A stretch of DNA of 64,000 bases from Diaminobutyricibacter sp. McL0608 (GCF_039613825.1 NZ_CP154826.1:3038001-3102000); one strand, 5' to 3'; counted from the first letter of the stretch, positions 28,723-38,596 are shown. Notes: generated from the letters alone by a model not told the origin. Translations and numbers: made by a program.

Positions 28723-28733
28723 CGAAGTACGAA

Positions 28734-30098
28734 CTAGAGGCTGAGCCGCTCGCGCACGACATCGGCAAGCGAGTGCGCCAGCCGGTCGGCGGTGTGCTGA
28801 TCGGCCGCTTCGACCATGACACGGACCAGCGGCTCGGTGCCCGAGGGACGCAGGAGCACGCGGCCGGTTGAGCCGAGCTCTTCTTCGGCCGAGCGAACTG
28901 CATCCGCGAGGATCTCGTCGGTGTGCACCCCGTGGTGGTCGACGTTCTTCACGTTGACCATGATCTGCGGGTACACCGTCATCGCCTGGGCCAGCTCGGC
29001 CAAGGACTTGTGCTGACGAGCCATCTCGCTCAGCAGGTGGAGTCCGGTCAGGATGCCGTCACCGGTCGTCGCGTAATCGCTCATGATGACATGGCCTGAC
29101 TGTTCGCCACCCAGGGAGAACTTGTGCTCGTTCATCTCCTCGAGCACATACCGGTCACCGACGCGGGTCTCCACGACGGTGATGCCGGCCTCGCGCATCG
29201 CGATCTTGAGACCGAGGTTGCTCATCACGGTGGCGACGAGCGTGTGCTCGCGCAGTTTGTTCCGGTCAGCCATTCCGAGGGCGAGGATCGCCATGATCTG
29301 GTCGCCGTCGACGATCTTGCCGTTGGCGTCGACCGCGAGGCAGCGGTCGGCGTCGCCGTCGTGGGCGATGCCGACGTCGGCGCCCGCCGCGACCACGGCT
29401 TTGGCGAGCTGGTCGAGATGGGTCGAACCGACACCGTCGTTGATGTTGATGCCGTCGGGCTCGTCCCCGATGACCGTGACACGGGCGCCCGCGTCGTGGA
29501 ATACCTCCGGCGAGACGCCTGCCGCTGCACCGTTGGCGCAGTCGAGCACGACGTGGATGCCGTCGAGACGGTGCGGGAGGCTGGCCAGGAGGTGGACGAC
29601 GTACCGGTCTTCCGCATCCGCGAACCGGCGGATGCGGCCAACGCCGGCACCGGTCGGCGCGAGCTTCGGGCCCTTCGTCATCGCGGCTTCGATGCGATCC
29701 TCGACGACGTCGGGAAGTTTCGTGCCGCCGCGGGCGAAGATCTTGATGCCGTTGTCGGGGGCAGGGTTGTGGGACGCCGACACCATGACCCCGAAGTCGG
29801 AGTCGCTGTCAGCGATCAGGAAGGCGAGCGCAGGTGTCGGGATGACACCGGCGTCGAGCACGTCGATGCCGGAGCTCGCGAGCCCGGCCATGACCGCCGC
29901 AGCGATGAACTCGCCCGAGACGCGAGGATCGCGCGCAACGATCGCGACGGGTCGCTTGCCGGCGGCACGCCGGGCCTCGGCGCTGCGGCCTTGCGTCAGG
30001 ACTGCAGCAGCAGCCTGAGCAAGACCGAGCGCGAGGTCGGCAGTGAGGTCACCGTTCGCGAGGCCGCGAACACCGTCGGTTCCGAAAAGGCGTGGCAT
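28734..30098 (-). CDS. glmM: Phosphoglucosamine mutase
   Basis: Converts glucosamine-6-phosphate to glucosamine-1-phosphate for UDP-GlcNAc and peptidoglycan. The 454-residue protein begins [11 protein letters not shown], has the phosphoserine loop VSASHNP with the active serine at about 109, the metal loop DGDADR, and the sugar and phosphate loops EQSGH and [12 protein letters not shown]. The minus-strand TAGGCT ends seven bases before the ATG, so it can be transcribed leaderless as well as with rpsI upstream. Confidence 0.97.
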   Translation of the reverse strand: MPRLFGTDGVRGLANGDLTADLALGLAQAAAAVLTQGRSAEARRAAGKRPVAIVARDPRVSGEFIAAAVMAGLASSGIDVLDAGVIPTPALAFLIADSDSDFGVMVSASHNPAPDNGIKIFARGGTKLPDVVEDRIEAAMTKGPKLAPTGAGVGRIRRFADAEDRYVVHLLASLPHRLDGIHVVLDCANGAAAGVSPEVFHDAGARVTVIGDEPDGININDGVGSTHLDQLAKAVVAAGADVGIAHDGDADRCLAVDANGKIVDGDQIMAILALGMADRNKLREHTLVATVMSNLGLKIAMREAGITVVETRVGDRYVLEEMNEHKFSLGGEQSGHVIMSDYATTGDGILTGLHLLSEMARQHKSLAELAQAMTVYPQIMVNVKNVDHHGVHTDEILADAVRSAEEELGSTGRVLLRPSGTEPLVRVMVEAADQHTADRLAHSLADVVRERLSL

Positions 30099-30105
30099 GA
30101 ACCGC

Positions 30106-30111
30106 AGCCTA
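30106..30111 (-). promoter_or_regulatory. -10 hexamer TAGGCT, leaderless start of glmM
   Basis: TAGGCT on the minus strand is seven bases before the glmM ATG, with no Shine-Dalgarno sequence. It lies in the 27-base gap after rpsI. Confidence 0.5.
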
Positions 30112-30125
30112 AGCGTTCGCGACGA

Positions 30126-30623
30126 TTAGCGCTTGGAGAACTGCGGAGCCTTGCGAGCCTTCTTGAGACCAGCCTTCTTGCGCTCCTTGACACGGGCGTC
30201 GCGGCTCAGGAAGCCGGCCTTCTTGAGGGTCGGCCGGTTGTTCTCCTGGTCGATCTCGTTCAGGGCACGTGCGATACCGAGGCGCAGGGCGCCGGCCTGG
30301 CCCGAGGGGCCACCGCCGGTGATGCGGGCGATCACGTCGTAGCTGCCCAGAAGGTCGAGGACCTTGAACGGGTCGTTGACGAGCTGCTGGTGAAGCTTGT
30401 TCGGGAAGTAGTCCGCGAACTCACGGCCGTTGACCGTGATGGTGCCGGAGCCGGGAATGAGGCGCACGCGGGCGATGGCCTGCTTGCGACGGCCCACAGC
30501 CGCGCCGGGAACGTTCAGGACGGCGCGGGGTGCCTTGGGGGCCGACTCCGCGGGAGTCTCGGTCGAGTAGGTCTCGACGTTCTCGGCAGCTGCCGAGTCG
30601 ATGGTGTCTGCGATCTTCGCCAC
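30126..30623 (-). CDS. rpsI: 30S ribosomal protein S9
   Basis: A 165-residue S9 with the canonical core from about residue 38 ([25 protein letters not shown]) to the basic C-terminal tail ending QFSKR, which reaches the P site. The first 37 residues are an Ala/Glu/Pro-rich extension longer than in E. coli. It follows rplM by 50 bases, the usual rplM-rpsI pair. Confidence 0.97.
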   Translation of the reverse strand: MAKIADTIDSAAAENVETYSTETPAESAPKAPRAVLNVPGAAVGRRKQAIARVRLIPGSGTITVNGREFADYFPNKLHQQLVNDPFKVLDLLGSYDVIARITGGGPSGQAGALRLGIARALNEIDQENNRPTLKKAGFLSRDARVKERKKAGLKKARKAPQFSKR

Positions 30624-30673
30624 GATGGTGTGAATCCTTTGTCTTTAGAGTCGAAAAGTCTGTCGCCGGGCGC

Positions 30674-31120
30674 TTACTGCGCGACCTGGCTGAGGGTGTA
30701 CGGCTTCGGCTGCTGCGCAGCGTGCGGGTGCTCGCTGCCCGTGTAGACCTTCAGCTTGCGGAGCTGGGCGCGACCGATCGAGTTCTTCGGAAGCATTCCA
30801 CGGATCGCCTTCTCGACGGCGCGGACGGGGTTCTTCTCGAGCAGCTCGGCGTACGTGACCGCCGAGAGACCGCCCGGGTAGCCCGAGTGGCGGTATGCCT
30901 TCTTCTGCGCAGCCTTGGCGCCGGTGAGGGCGACCTTGTCTGCGTTGACGATGATGACGAAGTCGCCGCTGTCGATATGCGGGGCGAACGTCGGCTTGTG
31001 CTTGCCGCGCAGAAGCGTGGCAGCGTGGCTGGCAAGGCGGCCGAGCACGACGTCGGTCGCGTCGATGACGACCCAGTCGCGCTGGATCTCATTGGCCTTC
31101 GGGGTGTAAGTGCGCGTCAC
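30674..31120 (-). CDS. rplM: 50S ribosomal protein L13
   Basis: A 148-residue L13, an early-assembly protein of the large subunit. Conserved segments [15 protein letters not shown] and [20 protein letters not shown] are present. The GTG at 31120 is chosen over an upstream extension because L13 proteins begin with the (R)TYTPKA segment. A clear promoter lies 131 bases upstream, giving a leader of about 120 bases. Confidence 0.96.
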   Translation of the reverse strand: MTRTYTPKANEIQRDWVVIDATDVVLGRLASHAATLLRGKHKPTFAPHIDSGDFVIIVNADKVALTGAKAAQKKAYRHSGYPGGLSAVTYAELLEKNPVRAVEKAIRGMLPKNSIGRAQLRKLKVYTGSEHPHAAQQPKPYTLSQVAQ

Positions 31121-31250
31121 AGTAGTGGCTGCTTTCTTGTCGGAGTTGGGTGTTCGTGAATCCCGCTCCGTTGGGAGTTCCGATCGGAACGCCGCAGGTG
31201 GAGGGCTCAACTTCGGATGCCGTGCTCAGGGGCGCGGACACCAAACATCA

Positions 31251-31279
31251 ACTCTATTTCATCGGGCCTGCCCCGTCAA
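31251..31279 (-). promoter_or_regulatory. rplM-rpsI promoter
   Basis: On the minus strand, -35 TTGACG (31274-31279) and -10 TAGAGT (31251-31256) are exactly 17 bases apart, a close match to the main sigma factor consensus. It should drive rplM and rpsI, possibly reading into glmM. Confidence 0.75.
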
Positions 31280-31384
31280 ACCGAACCCGATCATGTCGGT
31301 GAGGGTCGTGCGCAGGGCGGGCGGCGGATGCTCGGCTCGCGACCGATCAGGACGCGCCTGGTGCCCCGGGCGAGGCAACCGCGA

Positions 31385-32290
31385 CTACTCCTGCCCCTGC
31401 TCCTGCCCCGACTGCAGGTCCAGTGACCTGAGCGCCCGCGTCTGCTCCGCGCGCAACGCTAGCTCCTCGTCGCCGGGATAGCCGACCTCGAGCAGCGTCA
31501 GGCCACGTGCGGGCATGACCTTGAACGCGCTCGACCGGGTGCCGAGGTCGCGCAGCAGCACCGCATCCGTCACCGCCAGCTTGCCCTCTCCGACTCCGAC
31601 GCACGCGCCGACGAGTGCGCGCACCATGCTGTGGCAGAACGCGTCGGCCTGGACGTCGCCGACGAGCACGCCGTCGTCGTCGCGCGTCCAGCCGAATCGC
31701 TGGAGAGTGCGGATGGTCGTCGCGCCCTCGCGCGGGCGGCAGTAGGTGGCGAAATCGTGCAGGCCGACCAGGCTCGCTGCGGCTGCGTCCATCGCGTCGG
31801 CGTCGAGCGTGACCGGCACCCAGGAGGTGCGATGGCGCTGCAGCGGATCGCGCGATGAGAGCTGGTCGGCGATGCGGTAGCGGTAGCGGCGCCAGATCGC
31901 CGAGAACCGGGCATCGAATCCGGTCGGGGCGAGTACGCAGCGCGACACGACGATGTCGGGGACGGGACCAAGGATGCCGTTGACGCGGCGAGCGAGTGCC
32001 GCCCCTGCGTCAGCGGTGCGCGGCGTCTTCCCGCGTGCGCGGAGCAGGCTCGCGATCTGATCCGCGGAGAGGTCCAGATGGGCCACCTGGCCCGAGGCGT
32101 GCACCCCCGCGTCGGTGCGGCCGGCCACGGTGAGCGTCGGCGCCGGGCCGTGCCGCCGGAAGATCGTCGCGAGCGCGGACTCCAGCTCCCCCTGCACGGT
32201 ACGCAGCTGCGGTTGTCGCGTCCAGCCGTTGAAATCCGTGCCCTGGTAGGCGATGTCGAGCCGGAACCGGGTCGTCGCCTCGTCTTCCAC
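31385..32290 (-). CDS. truA: tRNA pseudouridine synthase A
   Basis: Makes pseudouridine 38-40 in the anticodon arm of many tRNAs. The 301-residue protein has RFRLDIAYQGTDFNGW near the start, the catalytic aspartate in AGRTDAGVHA, and SFCHSMVR-like AFCHSMVRALVG. The GTG at 32290 is set by the family start and by TAGACT seven bases upstream. In relatives truA adjoins rplQ; here two extra genes separate them. Confidence 0.95.
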   Translation of the reverse strand: MEDEATTRFRLDIAYQGTDFNGWTRQPQLRTVQGELESALATIFRRHGPAPTLTVAGRTDAGVHASGQVAHLDLSADQIASLLRARGKTPRTADAGAALARRVNGILGPVPDIVVSRCVLAPTGFDARFSAIWRRYRYRIADQLSSRDPLQRHRTSWVPVTLDADAMDAAAASLVGLHDFATYCRPREGATTIRTLQRFGWTRDDDGVLVGDVQADAFCHSMVRALVGACVGVGEGKLAVTDAVLLRDLGTRSSAFKVMPARGLTLLEVGYPGDEELALRAEQTRALRSLDLQSGQEQGQE

Positions 32291-32297
32291 GACCGCC

Positions 32298-32303
32298 AGT
32301 CTA
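32298..32303 (-). promoter_or_regulatory. -10 hexamer TAGACT, leaderless start of truA
   Basis: TAGACT on the minus strand ends seven bases before the GTG start of truA, without a ribosome binding site. It lies in the 66-base gap to the divergent acyltransferase gene. Confidence 0.55.
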
Positions 32304-32356
32304 GAGTCAGCGGAGCTTGTTATCGTTAAGGCCGCTTCGCGCGACCCGACTTCTTC

Positions 32357-34306
32357 ATGACTTCCACCATCAACGCTCCAGCACGGGGCACAGCCCTGCC
32401 CGAAAGCGGCAGCGAGCGCAACGGCACGCCCGGTGCGAAGCGTTTCGGCGGACTCGACGGGCTTCGCGCCCTCGCCGTTCTGGGCGTGGTCGTCTACCAC
32501 CTCTTCCCCGGTTTCCTGCCCGGCGGGTTCATCGGGGTCGACGTGTTCTTTGTCATCAGCGGCTTCCTCATCACGAGTCTGCTGATGCGCGAGCGTTCCG
32601 CAACCGGGCGGATCGATCTGCGCACGTTCTGGGTCCGGCGGGGTCGCCGACTGCTTCCGGCGCTCGTCGCCGTGATGCTCGCCTGCGCGACAGCCGCGGC
32701 CCTGATCGGCGGCTCCGTACTCACGGCCATCGGGCGGCAACTCCTCGGAGCAGCGACGTTCAGCAGCAACTGGCTCGACATCGCCTCCGACAGCAGCTAT
32801 TTCGCCAGGGACACGCCTGAGCTCTTCCGCAACCTGTGGTCACTCGCGGTCGAGGAGCAGTTCTATGTGGTCTGGCCGGCCCTCCTGCTCGCGATCGTCC
32901 TGATCCGCCACTGGGGCGTCCGCGTCGCGATCGTCTCGGCGATCGCCATCGCGTCGGCGGTCGAGATGGCATTTCTTTACGCGCCCGGCAGCGACGCGAC
33001 GCGGGTCTACTTCGGCTCGGACACGCACAGCTTCGGACTCGCGCTGGGTGCGGTGCTCGCGCTCGTCATCAGCCGGATCAAGCCACTGAACCTCGATGCC
33101 GGCGAGTCCGGGCTGCAGTGGTTCATCCGCCGGATGCTCCCCGGAGTCGGTGTCGCCGCCCTGGTCGCACTCGGCGCAGCGGCGTGGCTGATGCACGACG
33201 ACAGCGGCTTCACCTACCAGGGCGGTCTCGCGCTCGTCAGTGTCCTGGCTGCGCTCGTCATCTGGGCAGCCGTGTCTTCGCAGTCCCGGCTGGGCCGCTC
33301 GCTCGACGCCGCGCCGCTGCGGTTCGTCGGCACACGCTCGTACGGCATCTACCTCTGGCACTGGCCCGTGTTCGTGCTCGTGACCGCGGTCGTCGCGCGC
33401 GAGGCCTCCCCCGCGCCCGCCTGGCAGGTCGGTCTCATCGCGCTTGGAATCACCGCAGTCGCCGCGCTGGTCTCATTCCGGTTCATCGAGACCCCGATCA
33501 GGCGACTTGGAGTCCGCGGCACGGTGCGGCACGTCGTGCACCGGGCGCGAGACTCAAGAGCGGCTCGAATCGCTGCGATCGCGACGCTTGCCGCAGCAAC
33601 CCTTCTGACGGCCGGGACCGTCACCGCGGTCGTCATCGCCCCGCAGCACACGGATGCGCAGGACTTCATCGAACGCGGACAGCAGGCGCTCACGAAACCG
33701 GGACACGCGGTCCCGGGCGAGTCCGCTCATCCGCCCACTCCACGCGGTGCGCCCGACCCCCACCCGGTGGCCACCGGCGACCAGATCATGGCGATCGGTG
33801 ACTCGGTCATGCTCGCATCGGCGCCGTCGCTGCAGGAGACGTTCCCGGGCATCCGGATCGACGCCGTAGTCTCGCGACAGATGCGCGCCGCGCCGAGCAT
33901 CCTGCAAGCGGCGAAGGATGCGGGAACACTCCGCAAGGTCGTGCTCATCGGGCTCGGAACGAACGGGTCGATCTCGGAGTCCACACTCGACGAGTTGCAA
34001 CAGATCGCCGGGACCGACCATCAGTTCGTCTTCGTCACCGTGCAGGCCCCCCGAGGCTGGACCGACGGGGTGAACGCCGAACTCGACACCTTCGCCGGGA
34101 CGCACCAGAAGACGGTCGCCCTCGCGGAATGGAAGAGCGCGATCACACCGCACCTCGACCTTCTCGCCGAAGACCACATCCACCCGGGCAGCCGGGGCGG
34201 GCGCATCTACGCGGCAGCCATTGACGATGCGCTCCATCGCCTGGCCGAACGGTCACCGGTCAGGCCGTACACCGTGTGGGGCGACGACGGGCCGCGCCCG
34301 CAGTAG
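32357..34306 (+). CDS. Acyltransferase 3 family protein with SGNH domain (OafA-like)
   Basis: A 649-residue membrane protein. Residues about 30-410 are an acyltransferase 3 domain with about ten transmembrane helices, including FGGLDGLRALAVLGVVVYHL and FFVISGFLIT; the outer C-terminal part (about 465-640) is an SGNH-type domain with the GDSVML block and DHIHPGSRGGR carrying the catalytic His. Such proteins O-acetylate cell-surface polysaccharides. The start is the first ATG before the conserved part and lacks a good ribosome binding site. It converges on the GNAT gene, 13 bases apart. Confidence 0.9.
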   Translation: MTSTINAPARGTALPESGSERNGTPGAKRFGGLDGLRALAVLGVVVYHLFPGFLPGGFIGVDVFFVISGFLITSLLMRERSATGRIDLRTFWVRRGRRLLPALVAVMLACATAAALIGGSVLTAIGRQLLGAATFSSNWLDIASDSSYFARDTPELFRNLWSLAVEEQFYVVWPALLLAIVLIRHWGVRVAIVSAIAIASAVEMAFLYAPGSDATRVYFGSDTHSFGLALGAVLALVISRIKPLNLDAGESGLQWFIRRMLPGVGVAALVALGAAAWLMHDDSGFTYQGGLALVSVLAALVIWAAVSSQSRLGRSLDAAPLRFVGTRSYGIYLWHWPVFVLVTAVVAREASPAPAWQVGLIALGITAVAALVSFRFIETPIRRLGVRGTVRHVVHRARDSRAARIAAIATLAAATLLTAGTVTAVVIAPQHTDAQDFIERGQQALTKPGHAVPGESAHPPTPRGAPDPHPVATGDQIMAIGDSVMLASAPSLQETFPGIRIDAVVSRQMRAAPSILQAAKDAGTLRKVVLIGLGTNGSISESTLDELQQIAGTDHQFVFVTVQAPRGWTDGVNAELDTFAGTHQKTVALAEWKSAITPHLDLLAEDHIHPGSRGGRIYAAAIDDALHRLAERSPVRPYTVWGDDGPRPQ

Positions 34307-34319
34307 TGCCCGCCTGAGT

Positions 34320-35393
34320 TCAGTAGACCCGGACCAGCGAGGTCTCCGAATTCGTCTGCACGAAACCCATGCGCGTGTACAGGCCAAGCGCACCCGTCGG
34401 ACTCGCCGAATCGACGTCGAGGGTGACGCGCTGCCAGCCCTGCGCAGCGCAGGCCGCCAGGGTTCGCGAGAGGAGCGCGGGAGCGATCCGGCGACCGCGA
34501 TGCGCCCGTGTCGTCCCGACCATCCCGATGTAGGCGCCGGAGAAGCCCTGCGTCTCCCAGTCGTCCTCGTTCACCTGGCACAGCACGAAGCCGACAACCT
34601 CTTCGCCCGCGCTGCCCTCGCGTTCGCCCCCCTCGTCTGCGTTGCCGTCGACGACCGCGAGAAAGGAGATGTCGGCACGGAAGGTGCCGTCGAGCCACGC
34701 CTGCCACTGTTCGTCGCTCATGGGCTGGCTGCCCCAGTGGTCTCGGAACGAGTCCGTTCGGGCGATCAGCGCCTTGCCGGAAAGAGCGTCAGTGAACGGG
34801 ACGATCCTGACGTTCTCGCTCGGATCGACCAGCTCGATCGGATCGGCCAGGTCGCGCTCGAGCCCGGCGAAGTACCGCACGGCCTCGAAACCCGCATGCC
34901 GCAGCAGGCGTTCGCTCTGCGGTGCGCGCGCATCGGCCGAGGCCATCGTCCATGCCGGAAGCCTCTTGTCAGAGGCAGCGAATCGCTGCTCGGCGCGCGT
35001 CCGCTGCCAGACGAGCAGTTCGCGGCCGATGCCGCGGCCCCGGTGATTTGGATGCACGCCGCCATAGAGAAAACACCTCACCAAGGTCTCCTGAAGCGGC
35101 GGCATCACCACCAGCCCGAGCGCGACGGGGACCCCATCGGCGGTGAAGCCGATGAGGGAGTCGGTGGCGAGGTCGACGAACGAATAGCCGAACTCCTCCT
35201 CGAGTTCCTCCCGGGTGAGCACGTAGTTCGGGTGATCGGCGGAATCGATCGCCTGCATCAGCGGCAACACGGAATCGACGTCGTCGAAGGTCGCCGGGCG
35301 CCACCGGGTGATCAGCGGATGCGACGGCTGGAAGGTCGGCGGCGCCGTCACGCGGTCGCGAACGGGCTTCATGTCGTCGATCGTGCCGGCCAT
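34320..35393 (-). CDS. GNAT family protein with two acetyltransferase domains
   Basis: A 357-residue protein with two GNAT folds. The first (about 28-175) has the acetyl-CoA loop HPNHRGRGIGRELL; the second (about 190-355) has [19 protein letters not shown] and ends with GALGLYTRMGFVQTNSETSLVRVY. This tandem layout resembles mycothiol synthase and other actinobacterial double-GNAT enzymes, but I cannot assign the substrate. A TAGGGT six bases before the ATG suggests a leaderless message. Confidence 0.85.
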   Translation of the reverse strand: MAGTIDDMKPVRDRVTAPPTFQPSHPLITRWRPATFDDVDSVLPLMQAIDSADHPNYVLTREELEEEFGYSFVDLATDSLIGFTADGVPVALGLVVMPPLQETLVRCFLYGGVHPNHRGRGIGRELLVWQRTRAEQRFAASDKRLPAWTMASADARAPQSERLLRHAGFEAVRYFAGLERDLADPIELVDPSENVRIVPFTDALSGKALIARTDSFRDHWGSQPMSDEQWQAWLDGTFRADISFLAVVDGNADEGGEREGSAGEEVVGFVLCQVNEDDWETQGFSGAYIGMVGTTRAHRGRRIAPALLSRTLAACAAQGWQRVTLDVDSASPTGALGLYTRMGFVQTNSETSLVRVY

Positions 35394-35399
35394 CCATCC

Positions 35400-35405
35400 A
35401 CCCTA
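35400..35405 (-). promoter_or_regulatory. -10 hexamer TAGGGT, leaderless start of the GNAT gene
   Basis: TAGGGT on the minus strand ends six bases before the ATG at 35393. It lies between the end of the alpha operon and the GNAT gene. Confidence 0.45.
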
Positions 35406-35443
35406 GTGAGTCGGATGAGACGTCGGTGCGTCCGGTGAAACGA

Positions 35444-35478
35444 CGAAGGTCCCCACCGCGGAACGGAGGGGACCTTCG
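35444..35478 (-). terminator. Terminator of the alpha operon
   Basis: An 11-bp perfect stem CGAAGGTCCCC / GGGGACCTTCG with a 13-base loop begins 17 bases after the rplQ stop codon; on the minus strand it is followed by TCGTTTC. It probably ends the long ribosomal transcript. Confidence 0.75.
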
Positions 35479-35494
35479 AGAGCGTCAGAGGACG

Positions 35495-36064
35495 TCAGGC
35501 CTTCTCGGCCTCCGCCTCAGCGGTGGTCTCTTCTGCCTCGGCAGCCTCAGCGTCGCCAGTGGCCTCTTCGACGACCTCGGCCTCGGCGACCTCGGTCTCC
35601 TCGGCGGCGGTCTCAGCGGCGGTCTCCTCGACCGGAGCCTCCTCCACCTTGGCGGCCTTCGGAGCAGCCTTGGAGGACGACTTGGTCGACTTCACCTTCG
35701 GGGTGACGGGCTCGAGAACGAGCTCGATCTGCGCCATGGGGGCGTTGTCGCCCTTGCGGAAGCCGAGCTTCGTGATGCGGGTGTAGCCGCCCTCGCGCTC
35801 GGCGACGAGCGGTGCGATCTCCGTGAAGAGCTCGTGGACGACGGCCTTGTCACCGATCACGCCGAGCACGCGACGGCGCGCGTGCAGGTCGCCACGCTTG
35901 GCGAACGTGATCAGGCGCTCAGCGAGCGGACGAAGGCGCTTGGCCTTGGTCTCGGTCGTCTTGATGCTCTTGTGGGTGAACAGGGCAGCAGCCAGGTTGG
36001 CGAGCAGCAGGCGCTCGTGAGCCGGTCCGCCTCCGAGGCGGGGGCCCTTGGTTGGCTTAGGCAT
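35495..36064 (-). CDS. rplQ: 50S ribosomal protein L17 with acidic tail
   Basis: A 189-residue L17. The conserved core is residues 1-117 ([24 protein letters not shown] to the QIELVLEP segment), next to the exit tunnel. Residues about 118-189 are a Lys/Ala stretch followed by a long Ala/Glu/Thr-rich acidic tail, much longer than L17 of E. coli. It is the last gene of the alpha operon, 53 bases after rpoA. Confidence 0.97.
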   Translation of the reverse strand: MPKPTKGPRLGGGPAHERLLLANLAAALFTHKSIKTTETKAKRLRPLAERLITFAKRGDLHARRRVLGVIGDKAVVHELFTEIAPLVAEREGGYTRITKLGFRKGDNAPMAQIELVLEPVTPKVKSTKSSSKAAPKAAKVEEAPVEETAAETAAEETEVAEAEVVEEATGDAEAAEAEETTAEAEAEKA

Positions 36065-36117
36065 TATCGGTTATCTCCAGTGTTGAAAGTCGAAAGGCGT
36101 AGTCGAGACGACAGGCC

Positions 36118-37110
36118 TTAGATGTTCTCGTCGTCTTCGTAGCCGCTGTAGAAGTGGGCGCCGTCGAACCCGGGAACCGAGTCCTTCAGCGAAAGCCCCA
36201 TCTCAACGAGCTTGTCCTTGACCTCATCCACCGACTTCTGTCCGAAGTTGCGGATGTTCATGAGCTGGGTCTCCGACAGCGAAACGAGCTCGCTGACGGT
36301 GTTGATGCCCTCACGCTTGAGGCAGTTGTACGAGCGGACCGACAGGTCGAGGTCCTCGATCGGCATCGACAGCTCGGAGCTGAGCACCTGGTCGACCGGC
36401 GCGGGGCCGATCTCGATGCCCTCGGCCGCGCTGTTGAGCTCGCGGGCGAGACCGAACAGCTCGGTGAGCGTGCGACCGGCGGATGCGATCGCGTCGCGCG
36501 GGCTGATCGCAGGCTTGGTCTCCACGTCGACCACGAGGCGGTCGAAGTCGGTGCGCTCACCGGCACGCGTCGCCTCGACGCGGTAGGTGACCTTGAGCAC
36601 GGGCGAGTAGATCGAGTCGATCGGGATCTGACCCGCTTCGCTGTACTCGTTGCGGTTCTGGGTCGCCGAGACGTAGCCGCGGCCGCGCTCGATGGTCAGC
36701 TCGACCTCGAACTTCGCCTTGTCATTGAGGGTCGCGATGACGAGCTCGGGGTTGTGGATCTCCACGCCCGCGGGTGCCGAGATGTCGGCAGCGGTGACCT
36801 GACCGGCGCCGGTCTTGCGCAGGTAGGCCGTGATGGGCTCATCGTGCTCGCTCGAGACGACGAGGCCCTTGATGTTGAGGATGATCTCGGTGACGTCTTC
36901 TTTCACACCGGGAACGGTGCTGAACTCGTGGAGAACGCCGTCGATGCGGATGCTGGTGACAGCAGCGCCGGGGATGGAAGAGAGGAGCGTGCGGCGAAGC
37001 GAGTTCCCGAGGGTGTAACCGAAGCCCGGCTCGAGGGGCTCGATGACGAACCGCGAGCGGAACTCCGAGATGTTTTCTTCGGCGAGCGTGGGACGCTGTG
37101 CAATGAGCAC
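36118..37110 (-). CDS. rpoA: RNA polymerase alpha subunit
   Basis: A 330-residue alpha subunit. The N-terminal dimerisation domain (about 1-230) starts MLIAQRPTL and has [31 protein letters not shown]; the C-terminal domain (about 250-315) has [19 protein letters not shown], which contacts UP elements and activators. It lies between rpsK and rplQ; rpsD, found at this place in many bacteria, is absent. Confidence 0.98.
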   Translation of the reverse strand: MLIAQRPTLAEENISEFRSRFVIEPLEPGFGYTLGNSLRRTLLSSIPGAAVTSIRIDGVLHEFSTVPGVKEDVTEIILNIKGLVVSSEHDEPITAYLRKTGAGQVTAADISAPAGVEIHNPELVIATLNDKAKFEVELTIERGRGYVSATQNRNEYSEAGQIPIDSIYSPVLKVTYRVEATRAGERTDFDRLVVDVETKPAISPRDAIASAGRTLTELFGLARELNSAAEGIEIGPAPVDQVLSSELSMPIEDLDLSVRSYNCLKREGINTVSELVSLSETQLMNIRNFGQKSVDEVKDKLVEMGLSLKDSVPGFDGAHFYSGYEDDENI

Positions 37111-37218
37111 TGTTGTTTCCTTTCGGCTAAGTGTCCGCTATATGACACTTGCATCGCGCGCGGGACGGCGACGAAGTCACCGTCCCGCTTACGCGAAAAT
37201 GGATTCTGGTACAGCTAC

Positions 37219-37617
37219 TTAGACGCGGCGGCGCTTGGGCGGACGGCAACCGTTGTGCGCCTGCGGCGTCACATCGTTGATCGACCCGACCTCGAGGCCT
37301 GCGGCCTGCAGGGAACGGATCGCAGTTTCGCGGCCCGAACCCGGTCCCTTGACGAAGACGTCAACCTTCTTCATGCCGTGCTCCTGCGCCTGGCGCGCAG
37401 CCGACTCGGCGGCGAGCTGAGCGGCGAACGGGGTCGACTTGCGCGAACCCTTGAAGCCGACGCCACCCGAGGATGCCCAGCTGATGACCGCACCGGTGGT
37501 GTCGGTGATCGAGACGATGGTGTTGTTGAACGTGCTCTTGATGTGGGCCTGGCCCACGGCGATGTTCTTCTTTTCTTTCTTGCGCGGCTTCCGTACGGCC
37601 GACTTGGGTGCTGCCAT
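37219..37617 (-). CDS. rpsK: 30S ribosomal protein S11
   Basis: A 132-residue S11 of the platform. A basic start ([15 protein letters not shown]) leads into the core with [16 protein letters not shown] and [18 protein letters not shown] at the end, all standard. Second to third gene of the alpha operon, 44 bases after rpsM. Confidence 0.98.
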   Translation of the reverse strand: MAAPKSAVRKPRKKEKKNIAVGQAHIKSTFNNTIVSITDTTGAVISWASSGGVGFKGSRKSTPFAAQLAAESAARQAQEHGMKKVDVFVKGPGSGRETAIRSLQAAGLEVGSINDVTPQAHNGCRPPKRRRV

Positions 37618-37661
37618 GATTTCTCCTGAATCCTTAAGGCGCGTGACTCGCGGGCCGAGGC

Positions 37662-38036
37662 CTAGCGAGCCTTCTTCTTGCCGGCGACGGTGCGCTTCGG
37701 ACCCTTACGGGTGCGCGCATTGGTCTTGGTACGCTGACCGCGGACCGGGAGGCCCTTGCGGTGGCGGATGCCCTCGTAGCTGCCGATCTCGACCTTGCGT
37801 CGGATGTCGGCGGCGACCTCACGACGAAGGTCACCTTCAACCTTGTAGTTGCCTTCGATGTAGTCGCGGAGGGCGACGAGCTGGTCGTCGGTCAGATCCT
37901 TGACGCGGATGTTCCCGTCGATTTCGGTGTCGGCGAGGGTCTTGAGCGCCCTCGTACGGCCAACACCGTAGATGTAAGTCAGTGCTACTTCCACGCGCTT
38001 TTCGCGCGGAATGTCAACGCCGGCTAGACGTGCCAT
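37662..38036 (-). CDS. rpsM: 30S ribosomal protein S13
   Basis: A 124-residue S13 that contacts the P-site tRNA and L5. It begins [25 protein letters not shown] and ends in the basic [11 protein letters not shown]-type tail ([20 protein letters not shown]). Standard length and place between rpmJ and rpsK. Confidence 0.98.
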   Translation of the reverse strand: MARLAGVDIPREKRVEVALTYIYGVGRTRALKTLADTEIDGNIRVKDLTDDQLVALRDYIEGNYKVEGDLRREVAADIRRKVEIGSYEGIRHRKGLPVRGQRTKTNARTRKGPKRTVAGKKKAR

Positions 38037-38179
38037 TGTGGCTTCTCCTGTGAGTGAGTGGAGGTCTGAAACAGCTCCGGTGCCCCGGCCTCCAACCGAG
38101 GGTGTCCCCTGCTCGCGCAGGTTCTGGTGCTGCCTTTATCGTTGTTGAGTTTTCAGTCGTGCGAGTCGCGCCCGGGACT

Positions 38180-38293
38180 TTAGCCCTGGCGTTGCTTGTG
38201 ACGCGGGTTCTCGCAGATGACCATGACCCGGCCGTTACGACGGATGACCTTGCACTTATCGCAGATCTTCTTGACGGAGGGCTTGACCTTCAT
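38180..38293 (-). CDS. rpmJ: 50S ribosomal protein L36 (zinc-binding form)
   Basis: A 37-residue L36 starting [16 protein letters not shown]. The four zinc ligands Cys11, Cys14, Cys27 and His32 are all present, so this is the zinc-binding (C+) form. It lies between infA and rpsM, the normal order. Confidence 0.96.
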   Translation of the reverse strand: MKVKPSVKKICDKCKVIRRNGRVMVICENPRHKQRQG

Positions 38294-38374
38294 AGTTCTT
38301 GTACCTTTATTGTTCGCTGTCCTCGTACCTCACCCGGGGCTACCCGTGGGTGGGGCCGTTACTTACAGCAGCCG

Positions 38375-38596
38375 TTACTTGTAGCGGTAGACGATACGGC
38401 CGCGGGTCAGGTCATAAGGACTCAGCTCCACGATCACGCGGTCCTCCGGGAGGATGCGGATGTAGTGCTGACGCATCTTGCCCGAGATGTGGGCAAGCAC
38501 CTTGTGCCCGTTCGTCAGCTCAACGCGGAACATCGCGTTGGGCAGAGCTTCGACCACAGATCCTTCGATCTCGATGACGCCGTCTTTTTTGGCCAT
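38375..38596 (-). CDS. infA: Translation initiation factor IF-1
   Basis: A 73-residue OB-fold protein that binds the ribosomal A site during initiation. It runs from [20 protein letters not shown] to RGRIVYRYK, the family length. First gene of the alpha operon; the 183 bases upstream of it hold a hairpin (GCACACG-AAAA-CGTGTGC at 38679-38696) and probably a promoter. Confidence 0.97.
   Translation of the reverse strand: MAKKDGVIEIEGSVVEALPNAMFRVELTNGHKVLAHISGKMRQHYIRILPEDRVIVELSPYDLTRGRIVYRYK

Larger units (their letters stand above)
28314..28733. other. Intergenic region between the bacteriocin cluster and glmM
   Basis: No convincing gene. It holds the direct repeats and candidate promoter of the bacteriocin cluster on its left side, an A+T-rich patch at about 28430-28490, and the CTAGTGCG box array on its right side. 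A 79-codon open frame at 28447-28686 has no ribosome binding site or family features. Confidence 0.7.
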
